Assembly: GCA_900553845.1 (NCBI GenBank)
Contig: USEW01000087.1
Span: 1 to 7,874 of the forward strand
Source of the DNA: an uncultured bacterium
Lineage (GTDB): Bacteria > Cyanobacteriota > Vampirovibrionia > Gastranaerophilales > Gastranaerophilaceae
Length of the DNA: 7,874 nt
Direction of reading: 5' to 3'
Shown here: one piece after another, positions 1 through 6,483 of the stretch
Numbering within the stretch: position 1 is the stretch's first letter
Layout of the letters: each line of letters opens with the position of its first letter
The notes under the pieces: generated by a model
The model's input: the letters and a program-made list of their open reading frames with translations, nothing else
The model's database searches: none
What the model was told of the DNA's origin: nothing
Translations under genes and position numbers: made by a program

Positions 1-153
1 TAACATTTGTGTCTTACTCAAATTTATAAATTGATATTTTAATGCTACTCCTGTTCCACCACATGAATCTAATTCATTATTGACCGGAATCATAAAGGAA
101 AAAGCAAGTGCAATATACCCTTCATCTTTATTAAAAACTTTGGATGGTATTTT

Positions 154-723
154 ATGATGGAAATGGCTAAGTATAATTTAATTATTGCTTTATCTTTAGC
201 CATTTATTTTGCAAGATTAAATCAAGGGGTGTGGAAAGATAAAATAATTACATTTTCATCTGAACCATATTTTATTGATTTTACTGAATGTAAATCTTTA
301 TGTGACTGCTTAAACAAGATTCCTTGCATTAATGAAAACACTGACATAAATAAAGTATTTGATTTAATTTTAAATACAGCTATAAAACATCATGTTCCAG
401 CCGAAAATATGGTTAAAAATATTATCATAATTTCAGATATGCAATTTGATATATTTGATGCTCAAAATCAAATTTCTTTTACAAATTTTATAAAAGAAAA
501 GTATAAAAAAGCAGGCTATGAAATGCCGTGTCTAATATATTGGAATGTCAATAATCGTACAATGCCAGTAGCTCACGCTTTAAATGATGATAATAATGTC
601 AAAATAATCTCAGGTTTTAGCCAAAGTGTTTTTGATACTATTATAAAATCACAGGCATATGATCCTAAAATGGCTATGCTTGATATCTTAAATTCAAAAA
701 TATTTGATAAAGTTAGAATTTAA
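154..723 (+). pseudogene. C-terminal remnant of a DUF2828 (vWA-like) protein
   Basis: The 189 residues match the back half of the DUF2828 family, a poorly characterised group with a TROVE/von Willebrand A-like fold. Visible family hallmarks, in order, are an amphipathic segment ending LSLAIYFARLNQG, then WKDKIITFSSEP, then IIIISDMQFD near residue 90-100, and IYWNVNNRTMPV near 130-140. The segment that should precede this, with the metal-binding DxSGSM (MIDAS) motif, is absent: the frame is closed by a TAA near base 73, and the 150 bases upstream do not resemble the family in any forward frame. The ATG at 154 (or 157) has no convincing ribosome binding site, so this looks like a 5'-truncated relic and not a short functional gene. 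An alternative is a stand-alone half-domain protein. Family assignment is from recognised motifs; the biochemical role of DUF2828 is unknown. Confidence 0.65.
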
Positions 724-729
724 GAAGTT

Positions 730-762
730 ATGCTGATGAAGAAAGTTCTCTTCATTTAGCAT
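730..762 (+). other. Stem-loop downstream of DUF2828 remnant
   Basis: TGCTGATGAAG (731-741) pairs with CTTCATTTAGCA (750-761) with one bulged T and one G-T pair; flanking A-T pairs extend it by one on each side. No T-tract follows, so it is not a standard terminator by itself. It could be a 3'-end protecting hairpin or part of a structured tail. Confidence 0.4.
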
Positions 763-796
763 CAGATAATGTAGCAATTATCTAGCTACAATACAT

Positions 797-835
797 AAAT
801 TATTCTGCCTAAAAATAAAGGGTAGAATAATTTTT
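797..835 (+). terminator. Rho-independent terminator after DUF2828 remnant
   Basis: A 13-bp stem (797-809 with 821-833, core TTATTCTGCC/GGTAGAATAA including one G-T pair) encloses an A-rich loop and runs into TTTTT at 831-835. It would end rightward transcription from the DUF2828 remnant before the convergent AraC gene. Confidence 0.7.
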
Positions 836-854
836 ATATTTAAATATTTAAAAA

Positions 855-888
855 TAATCTCCTAATTACTAGCATATTTAGAGGATTA
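855..888 (-). terminator. Leftward terminator of the AraC-family gene
   Basis: TAATCTCCTAA (855-865) pairs with TTAGAGGATTA (878-888) with one mismatch and one G-T pair. Read on the minus strand the stem is followed by TTTTT (854-850 region) and further A/T-rich sequence. It lies only a few bases beyond the AraC stop codon, the expected place for its terminator. Confidence 0.55.
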
Positions 889-893
889 ACTAT

Positions 894-1730
894 TTATTTT
901 TTTCTCAGTTGTGACGGAGAGCAGCCTTTTCTTCTTTTTATCAAGGCAATTAGTCCTTTTGCATCAGAAAAACCAACTTCATTTGCAATTGCAGTCACCG
1001 ACAAGTCAGTATTTTTAAGTAAACTAACTGCTTCGTTCAAACGAAGTTCATTTTGATATTCTTTTGGTGTAAATCCTGTAAGAGAGTGAAATTGTCTAAT
1101 AAAATAAAACTTATCCATATATGCCATTGAAGAAAGTGTATCCAATGTTATTTTTTCTTTATAATGTTCCATTACATATTTAATTGCATTTGTAATGCCG
1201 GTACTTTTGTCACTTACATCGCATTTTTGCAAAAGTTCAGTCAGCATATTATAAAGAAGCGAAGAAATAAGATATATATTTTCATTTCCAGATCTTATCA
1301 TATCTGTAATTTGTCGTACGGCATCAACAAATGAAGGAGGAATGAATCCTGTCATTATATATTCAAATTTAGATTGAAAACTATCGTAAAAACCCTTTAC
1401 TTCTGGTCCATACAAATATACAAAATATGCCTCATAAGGTATATCACCTCCATTAATAATGGTATGATCCTCTTGCTGTGAGAAAAAAAGTGTATCTCCA
1501 GCATGTGCTTTATACGTTTTATTTTTTGTTTTTAAAACAACTTCTCCTTTAGTCACTCCATATAATCCATAAGAGTTAAGCCCTGTTCTTGAAACAGAAT
1601 GTTTTAAACCACCGATTACATATCCTGATTGCACAACATTATATAATAATGGATGACGATAATAATTATCCGGATGTATAGCTAATGTTGTTCCAGAAAG
1701 CAATTCTACCGTTATTTTAGTTGTTTTCAT
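894..1730 (-). CDS. AraC-family transcriptional regulator with cupin sensor domain
   Basis: A 278-residue protein, a normal length for the family. Residues about 45-108 form the small beta-barrel (cupin) sensor, with a stretch typical of such barrels (GLYGVTKGEVVLKTKNKTY, then AHAGDTLFFSQQEDHTI). Residues about 180-278 form the two-helix-turn-helix DNA-binding domain. Helix-turn-helix one spans about 193-215 (ITLDTLSSMAYMDKFYFIRQF). Helix-turn-helix two spans about 243-266 and leads to the family signature ending RRKGCSPSQLRKK. The gene is divergent from the large SGNH lipoprotein and shares its promoter region, so the natural inference is that it senses a sugar or glycan breakdown product and controls the lipoprotein and itself. 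The ATG at 1730 is the first in frame and has only a weak AGG at 1745-1743, about 12 bases upstream. The ligand cannot be deduced from sequence. Confidence 0.93.
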   Translation of the reverse strand: MKTTKITVELLSGTTLAIHPDNYYRHPLLYNVVQSGYVIGGLKHSVSRTGLNSYGLYGVTKGEVVLKTKNKTYKAHAGDTLFFSQQEDHTIINGGDIPYEAYFVYLYGPEVKGFYDSFQSKFEYIMTGFIPPSFVDAVRQITDMIRSGNENIYLISSLLYNMLTELLQKCDVSDKSTGITNAIKYVMEHYKEKITLDTLSSMAYMDKFYFIRQFHSLTGFTPKEYQNELRLNEAVSLLKNTDLSVTAIANEVGFSDAKGLIALIKRRKGCSPSQLRKK

Positions 1731-1776
1731 CTTTATTTATTACCTGTAATTGTGTTTAATTTTGCAATTTTATGTA

Positions 1777-1805
1777 TTAAAACGAAAAAAGTAAATTGAT
1801 ATAAT
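1777..1805 (+). promoter_or_regulatory. Promoter of the SGNH lipoprotein (extended -10)
   Basis: A perfect TATAAT at 1800-1805 is preceded by TG one base away (TGATATAAT, an extended -10) and, 17 bases upstream, by TTAAAA at 1777-1782 as a partial -35. Transcription would start near 1812 and give a leader of about 50 bases before the ATG at 1865. Confidence 0.6.
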
Positions 1806-1838
1806 TCAAGTATACTTGACATATTTAAATTATGTCAA
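1806..1838. promoter_or_regulatory. Nested palindromic operator between divergent genes
   Basis: Two perfect inverted repeats overlap. TCAAGTATACTTGA (1806-1819) is a 14-bp uninterrupted palindrome. TTGACATA-N7-TATGTCAA (1816-1838) has 8-bp arms that read identically on both strands. They begin immediately after the -10 of the rightward promoter and contain both elements of the leftward promoter, a position suited to repressor binding. Which protein binds is inferred, not shown; the adjacent AraC regulator is the obvious candidate, although AraC proteins more often use direct repeats. Confidence 0.55.
1809..1838 (-). promoter_or_regulatory. Promoter of the AraC-family gene
   Basis: On the minus strand a consensus TTGACA (1838-1833) is followed after 18 bases by TATACT (1814-1809), five of six matches to the -10 consensus. 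Transcription would start near 1802 and run left, with about 70 bases of leader. The elements are embedded in the palindromes described separately. Confidence 0.5.
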
Positions 1839-1852
1839 TAAAAAGAGTTTTT

Positions 1853-1858
1853 AAGGAG
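1853..1858 (+). promoter_or_regulatory. Ribosome binding site fixing the lipoprotein start at 1865
   Basis: AAGGAG lies six bases before the ATG at 1865. The upstream in-frame ATG at 1832 has no such site and lies inside the operator palindrome, so 1865 is the true start. Confidence 0.85.
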
Positions 1859-1864
1859 AGAAAA

Positions 1865-4800
1865 ATGAAAAAAGTTTCATTTTTAATGGTTTCAGTCGTC
1901 TTTTTGCTATGTTTATGTGCTTGCAACAAAGGAACAACAACATCTAGCAGTACTATTAGCAGTTCAAATAGTACAACAAGCGTAATCAGTACCACTAGTA
2001 GTTTATCATCTAGTTCTAGCAGCTCTTTTAATAGTACCATAAGCTCTAGCAGTAGTTTTAATAGTACATCGAGTTCTAGCAGTTCAAATTCATCATCTAG
2101 TTCAACTACAAGTTCTAATAGTTCATCAACAAGCTCAAGTAGCAGTACAACTACTAGTTCATCGTCTAGTTCTAGCAGCTCATCAACGAGCTCTAGCAGT
2201 TCATCAAGTAGCTCGTCTACTAGCTCAAGTAGTTCTATAATTGAAATTAATCCACTTGACAATTTTAATATAACTGCAGTAGCTGGAGTAGAAATAAAAG
2301 ACAATAGTGTAACACTGACTAAGTCACAATACGATGCTCTTGTTTTATCACCGGAGATTAATTGCGATTATACACTTTTAAACGGAGTAAAAGCCGATAT
2401 TTCGGTAACTGAAAACAGACTTATTTTTGATTTAACATCTCCAACTGGCAACAAAGATAAATACATTATTACATTAATTGTTTTATCTAATCTTGCCGAT
2501 ATCAACATAAATACAATTTATAATAAAAAAGTAGTAAATGGCAAAGTCACATTTAGTGAAACTGAATACGCATCATTTTTAAATCTAGAGGATTATAGTT
2601 CCGTATGCGATTATCAAGCATCCGAAGGTGCAACAGTTAAAATTGAATTTGATAAACAAACACATACATTTTCTTTCAATGTTTTATCTCAGGATAAAAC
2701 ACAAAGAAATGAAGTTAAAGTAGAAATTAATGTTGAACTTCCTTTCGGTACCCATTCTCTTACAGGTAGTGGTGACAAAAAGTATGTTACCTACGATTAT
2801 GAAAATCTGCTTTATTCATTAAATGGATCAGCAACAGTCACTGATGAAAAGGGTAAAAACTTAAATGGTAATTATGCATTTTCAGCACAAATTTATCCAC
2901 AATCTCTTGCCCAGGGAAGCGAAGTTGTTTTGTCAGCAGTTTATGCAAACAATTATCAAATTCGTTTCGTATTAAGAGGTGTTGATGAAAGTCATTATCT
3001 CATCTTCTCCGACTATAAAGATAGATCAGATTTCCTAAATTATAAAGAACATATTTCTTCAACAGAATATGACAAAGAACAAGGCGTAAACATGGGTGTA
3101 ATAGTAGTCGATGGCAGTATGGCTATGACTATAGATGGCAATGTTATCTATAGAAGAGCACTTCCAGAACTTAATTATACTGAAATGTTTATTAGTACTT
3201 ACGAATGCACTGCACAAATGAAAAATTTACAAATTGTATCCGATGAAGTACAAGCAAAAACCATGTACAATAGTAGTCTTACAAATTATAAGGACAAATT
3301 AACTGGTGTATCTTTGATAAACACTTCCGAAAATATTAGCGAATTTGTAGAAAATGTTGATGGTGGTATATATGTTGAAGGTAAAAATTCAAACAAAAGA
3401 GTAATGGGAGCTCTTTATCAAAACGGAGTACCTGTCGGCGGCTATGAATATGCTGTTTCTGGCCATTTGAACATAACCGATACAAAAACTACTGGTGGTG
3501 CAGCCAGTAAAATAGAATTGCAAATTGCTAAAAACGTACAGAACTTTGTCAAAATTCAACTTTTCCGTTATCCAACAAACAATAGTATCTTCGCTTATCC
3601 AACAGTAAATGGAAAAGCATTAAGTCAAGTAACTTGTGAAAAAAACACCATGCCAAAAGGTACGGAATATCAAATCGATTACATTTTCGTATATAGCGGA
3701 CAGGAAATAAAGGTGTATTTCAAAGATGGTAATTATTTACCTGATTATAAACTTGTATATAGTATGGAAGCAAATTGGGGATATACAATGTTTATCTTAG
3801 CTATGAGACAATATTGCAACGTAACTTTTGATAATTTCAAAACATATTACGGAGATGATTTCGATGCACTTACAAATTCGCTTGAAAGTCGCACCGCTGA
3901 AGTTGAATTTTCCTCTGAAAAAGATACATTTGCCGATAATGGATGTTTCAATAGTGGCAATGTTGGTACATATTACAAGACAGAAACTGGATATAACAAG
4001 GTCTTTGCTTTTAAAGATAACAAGGCAGTAAATGGAGAATATTGGCTTGTTTCTGGAAAAATGCAATTTGGAGAATATTCCGCATGGACTCAAGGTGAAT
4101 TATCTGCATATGTAGATGAAACTCACGCTGTCAGGTATGTCTTTGAATATACCGGTTCTGGTTATCAGGTTTTCCATGAAGTCAAAAATGGCGACGATAA
4201 TTGGAAAGGATATACACTGATTTTAAGACCACAAATAAAAAATCCTGCGACCATGAACTTTACACTCGTTAATTATGGTGGCAAAACATCTTTGCTTATT
4301 GATGGTTACGTCTATCATACTGTCGAATTTGAATTCTTAAAAAATTCTGCTGCAACCATCGGTGGCAAAGGTGGAACATTAATTTTAAAAAATATAACAG
4401 CAAATACAGATAATCAATATGTGGAGAACTTTGTAAATAATATGAAAGATTATACTTATATTTCACCATACGAAACAAGAATTAATAAACTTGCAAAACA
4501 ATATGAATCAGCTGAAAAAGGCGGAGTACTCATTATGGGCTCAAGTACCATGGATTATTGGAGTACCTGGCAAGAAGATATCGGTGGCCGACTCGGCTAC
4601 AATGTTGGTATCGGCGGAACAATTGTAGAAGATTGGCTCTATGCTTATGACAAGCTTGTAAAACCATTTGATCCATCGGTTATTTTGGTATATTTAGGTG
4701 GTAACAACATCAACAATATGGGACATACTGGAGAATATGCAAAAAATTTAATGGCAAATTTGTTAAACAAAATGCATGAAGATTTCCCAGATGCTAAAAT

Positions 4801-5068
4801 TTACTATATTTATTCTATGGCTGTTCCTAGTTGCTATAAAGGTGGTAAATTCAACTACGAATACGGTCAATTTATCGAAGAAATGAAAACACTTGTAACT
4901 AATACAGATTGGCTTACTGGTATTGATACATTTAGTTCTTTAACAAAAGATGGCGAAGCAATAAAAGAATATTACAGAGATGATGGTATACATTTAAATG
5001 AAAAAGGCTATGCTATATTTGCAGATTTAATAAACGATATTGTCTTCGGTAATAATAATCAAGAATAA
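1865..5068 (+). CDS. Modular surface lipoprotein with C-terminal SGNH/GDSL esterase
   Basis: A 1067-residue exported lipoprotein. Residues 1-20 are a lipoprotein signal (MKKVSF, hydrophobic core, lipobox LCAC, lipidated Cys20). Residues about 24-124 are an almost pure Ser/Thr linker. Residues about 125-294 hold two similar small beta domains. Three modules of about 190-200 residues (295-478, 480-672, 675-868) look like LamG/concanavalin-type carbohydrate-binding folds. Residues 886-1060 are an SGNH hydrolase: block I GSST with catalytic Ser894, block II NVGIGG (913-918), block III GGNN with Asn947, block V DGIHLNEKGY with Asp1040 and His1043. Block I is GSS where the classic motif is GDS, and block III has Asn where GxND has Asp; GSS occurs in a known SGNH subgroup. 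The probable reaction is hydrolysis of acyl esters on polysaccharide at the cell surface. It is monocistronic, with its own promoter and terminator, and probably controlled by the divergent AraC regulator. The exact substrate is unknown. Confidence 0.9.
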   Translation: MKKVSFLMVSVVFLLCLCACNKGTTTSSSTISSSNSTTSVISTTSSLSSSSSSSFNSTISSSSSFNSTSSSSSSNSSSSSTTSSNSSSTSSSSSTTTSSSSSSSSSSTSSSSSSSSSSTSSSSSIIEINPLDNFNITAVAGVEIKDNSVTLTKSQYDALVLSPEINCDYTLLNGVKADISVTENRLIFDLTSPTGNKDKYIITLIVLSNLADININTIYNKKVVNGKVTFSETEYASFLNLEDYSSVCDYQASEGATVKIEFDKQTHTFSFNVLSQDKTQRNEVKVEINVELPFGTHSLTGSGDKKYVTYDYENLLYSLNGSATVTDEKGKNLNGNYAFSAQIYPQSLAQGSEVVLSAVYANNYQIRFVLRGVDESHYLIFSDYKDRSDFLNYKEHISSTEYDKEQGVNMGVIVVDGSMAMTIDGNVIYRRALPELNYTEMFISTYECTAQMKNLQIVSDEVQAKTMYNSSLTNYKDKLTGVSLINTSENISEFVENVDGGIYVEGKNSNKRVMGALYQNGVPVGGYEYAVSGHLNITDTKTTGGAASKIELQIAKNVQNFVKIQLFRYPTNNSIFAYPTVNGKALSQVTCEKNTMPKGTEYQIDYIFVYSGQEIKVYFKDGNYLPDYKLVYSMEANWGYTMFILAMRQYCNVTFDNFKTYYGDDFDALTNSLESRTAEVEFSSEKDTFADNGCFNSGNVGTYYKTETGYNKVFAFKDNKAVNGEYWLVSGKMQFGEYSAWTQGELSAYVDETHAVRYVFEYTGSGYQVFHEVKNGDDNWKGYTLILRPQIKNPATMNFTLVNYGGKTSLLIDGYVYHTVEFEFLKNSAATIGGKGGTLILKNITANTDNQYVENFVNNMKDYTYISPYETRINKLAKQYESAEKGGVLIMGSSTMDYWSTWQEDIGGRLGYNVGIGGTIVEDWLYAYDKLVKPFDPSVILVYLGGNNINNMGHTGEYAKNLMANLLNKMHEDFPDAKIYYIYSMAVPSCYKGGKFNYEYGQFIEEMKTLVTNTDWLTGIDTFSSLTKDGEAIKEYYRDDGIHLNEKGYAIFADLINDIVFGNNNQE
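1934..2236 (+). repeat. Serine/threonine low-complexity linker region
   Basis: About 100 codons encode nearly only Ser and Thr, with rare Asn, Phe, Ile, Leu and Val. Serine codons are mixed (AGT, AGC, TCA, TCT, TCG), so the tract is imperfect at DNA level and not a simple tandem array. The TAG/AGT/AGC-rich pattern keeps the antisense strand open and creates a spurious Leu/Asp/Glu-rich reading frame there. The linker probably lifts the binding and catalytic modules away from the membrane. Confidence 0.85.
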
Positions 5069-5087
5069 AAAAATAACTATCAAAAAT

Positions 5088-5131
5088 AAAAGTTGGATAT
5101 AATCATAAATAATGATTAGCCAACTTTTTTT
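5088..5131 (+). terminator. Strong rho-independent terminator of the lipoprotein gene
   Basis: A two-part stem: AAGTTGG (5090-5096) pairs with CCAACTT (5120-5126) and, inside a small asymmetric interior loop, TAATCAT (5100-5106) pairs with ATGATTA (5112-5118) around a 5-base loop. The stem runs into seven T residues (5125-5131). It lies about 20 bases after the lipoprotein stop codon. Confidence 0.85.
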
Positions 5132-5250
5132 ATGAATTAAATTTCTGTCAGTTAAAATTATGTAAAAAATATTTTATTTAAGTTCCTTTATATTTTTTAA
5201 TCAATGAACTTTTATTTACAATGATTAAAATCTATAATTAATGTTATCCA

Positions 5251-5280
5251 TTGGTTGATTTACTGATAGATTTCTATAAT
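5251..5280 (+). promoter_or_regulatory. Possible promoter of the decayed GNAT gene
   Basis: TATAAT at 5275-5280 is preceded, 18 bases away, by TTGGTT at 5251-5256. The -10 is perfect but the -35 matches only partly, and AT-rich DNA makes chance hits common. No good ribosome binding site precedes the ATG at 5306. Confidence 0.3.
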
Positions 5281-5305
5281 ATTTAAAAAAAGTTATGTGG
5301 TTTAT

Positions 5306-5807
5306 ATGAATATCAGAATAATAGAAGAAAAGATATCGCTCAATGTTTAGAAATTTACAATTATTATATAGAGAATACATGCTTTACTCTTGAAGAAGAA
5401 AAACTTAACTTAGATAGTTTTTAAAAAACGCTGTAAAGATATATTCCAAAAATATCCTTTTATTGTTATGGAAAATGAAAAAGAATTAATTTATCGGATA
5501 TGCTTATTTAAATGCTTTTAATCAACGAAATGCGTATAAAAAAACAGATGATCTTTCTATATACGTTCATAAAGATCATCTCCATGAACATGTTGGAAAA
5601 ATTTTATTGCAAGAAATTGAAAAGATGGCACTTAAATATAATATTGCAAACATTATATCTATTGTTACAAGCGAGAACCAAAATTCATTTAATTTTCATC
5701 TGAAAAATGGTTTGGTTCTAGAAGGCACAATTCATGATGTTGCAATAAAATTTAATAAAATTATAAGCGTCAATTATTTTAAAAAAGCTATAGGTAAACT
5801 AAAGTAA
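5306..5807 (+). pseudogene. Frameshifted GNAT acetyltransferase, phosphinothricin acetyltransferase type
   Basis: Reading across three frames restores a 166-residue GNAT protein, the normal length for this family. It begins MNIRIIEEKDIAQCLEIYN, continues with YPFIVMENEKEL, GYAYLNAFNQRNAYK and LSIYVHKDH, and ends HDVAIKFNKII. This pattern is typical of phosphinothricin/methionine-sulfoximine N-acetyltransferases, which move acetyl from acetyl-CoA to an amino group. Three single-base indels break it: a missing A in the run at 5328-5331, an extra T in the run at 5418-5422 and an extra T at 5490-5492. The acetyl-CoA pyrophosphate loop, usually RGKGIG after the conserved DH, reads LHEHVG here (about 5572-5599), so key residues are also lost by substitution. 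That argues for genuine decay over sequencing error alone. The two ATG-initiated fragments near the 3' end are pieces of this gene or its shadows. Confidence 0.8.
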
Positions 5808-5976
5808 TGAAAAAAATATAAAAACTTCTAATGAATTAACTACAGAAAACTTTTAACATTCATAAATTAAAAATTAATGATTTGCTATTAAACAAAGCTG
5901 TCTATAATAAGAATTTTATTTTTTATAATCTTACCTACTATATAGTTTAAATATGATGAGAAATGCAAACAAATAT

Positions 5977-6007
5977 TAAAGTTTTATCTAAAAAAATCTA
6001 ATATAAT
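5977..6007 (+). promoter_or_regulatory. Likely promoter of the deaminase-acetyltransferase operon
   Basis: A perfect TATAAT at 6002-6007 lies about 37 bases before the start codon. The best upstream match is TTAAAG at 5977-5982 with a 19-base spacer, so the -35 is weak. The position, just before the leader, supports the -10 more than the -35. Confidence 0.45.
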
Positions 6008-6027
6008 AAAAATATCATTTTTCTAAA

Positions 6028-6033
6028 AAGGAG
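6028..6033 (+). promoter_or_regulatory. Ribosome binding site of the deaminase gene
   Basis: AAGGAG ten bases before the ATG at 6044 confirms that start. Confidence 0.75.
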
Positions 6034-6043
6034 ATTATTTATT

Positions 6044-6436
6044 ATGGATAACAAATGGAATGAACTATATATAGCAGCTAAAACTGTACTAAATCCCAGA
6101 AAAATATCTGAATGGATGGAAGCTGGAGGAGTTTCTGCCGCCATCGAATCAGAATCAGGAAAAATCTATACAGGAGTTTGCATAGATGGAGCTTGTTCTT
6201 TAGGAATTTGCGCAGAAAGAAATGCAATATTTAATATGATCACTAATGGCGAAAGCAAAATTAAAAAAGTCATCGCTATAAACTATGAAGGTAAAGCCTT
6301 GGCCCCTTGTGGTGCTTGTCGTGAACTTATGACCCAACTTATGCCTAATGATTATAAAGAAATTGAAATAATGCTTGATTACGAAAATAAAAGAATAGAT
6401 AAATTAGGGCAATTAACCCCTGAATGGTGGATTTAA
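6044..6436 (+). CDS. Cytidine deaminase-family protein (blasticidin-S-deaminase-like)
   Basis: A 130-residue, full-length member of the zinc-dependent cytidine deaminase fold. The catalytic HxE/CxE motif is CAER, with Cys57 as zinc ligand and Glu59 as proton shuttle. The second motif PCGACRE supplies Cys89 and Cys92. The three-cysteine zinc site and short length fit the tetrameric cytidine deaminase and blasticidin-S deaminase group. Members hydrolytically remove ammonia from cytidine, deoxycytidine or a cytosine-containing antibiotic. The N-terminal block (WNELYIAAKTVLNPR, then EAGGVSAAI) and the tryptophan-rich tail LTPEWW resemble the divergent firmicute subgroup and not housekeeping Cdd. 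Pyrimidine salvage is therefore possible but not certain. It appears to be first in an operon, with two sugar O-acetyltransferase genes following after 47 bases. Confidence 0.88.
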   Translation: MDNKWNELYIAAKTVLNPRKISEWMEAGGVSAAIESESGKIYTGVCIDGACSLGICAERNAIFNMITNGESKIKKVIAINYEGKALAPCGACRELMTQLMPNDYKEIEIMLDYENKRIDKLGQLTPEWWI

Positions 6437-6469
6437 ATATATCTAGTTAAAAAATTTCACAAAAAAATT

Positions 6470-6475
6470 AAGGAG
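6470..6475 (+). promoter_or_regulatory. Ribosome binding site of the first O-acetyltransferase
   Basis: AAGGAG eight bases before the ATG at 6484. The site is intact although the gene behind it carries an internal stop. Confidence 0.75.
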
Positions 6476-6483
6476 TAATAATA

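Larger units (their letters stand above)
5808..6043. other. Intergenic, AT-rich, no gene seen
   Basis: Between the GNAT remnant and the deaminase gene I see no open frame with a ribosome binding site and no clear terminator hairpin. The right edge holds the promoter and ribosome binding site of the deaminase gene. Confidence 0.6.

Noticed and set aside
1..177. Minus-strand frame of 59 codons open to the left edge
   Set aside because: It reads plausibly in places but has no start with a ribosome binding site, overlaps the DUF2828 remnant and matches nothing I recognise; it might be the tail of a gene cut by the window edge.
1832..1864. Upstream start for the lipoprotein at 1832
   Set aside because: It would place 11 charged residues before the signal peptide, lies in the operator palindrome and lacks a ribosome binding site; the ATG at 1865 has AAGGAG at ideal spacing.
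1934..2236. Tandem repeat or CRISPR-like array
   Set aside because: The repetitiveness is at amino-acid level with mixed codons; there are no regular repeats separated by unique spacers.
1825..2304. Minus-strand open frame of 159 codons rich in Leu, Asp, Glu and Val
   Set aside because: It is the antisense of the serine linker; AGT/AGC/TCA/TCT codons read backward as Leu, Glu, Asp and Val codons. It has no ribosome binding site.
3797..4478. Short frames on both strands at 3797-4093, 3828-4031 and 4296-4478
   Set aside because: They lie wholly inside the lipoprotein coding region, lack ribosome binding sites and show no recognisable motifs.
5512..5703. Separate 63-residue gene on the plus strand
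   Set aside because: It is an out-of-frame reading of the decayed GNAT gene; the frame with GNAT similarity is a different one.
5306..5807. Programmed frameshifting in the GNAT gene
   Set aside because: Three separate shifts of different sign would be needed in one short gene and the acetyl-CoA loop is lost, so decay is far more likely.
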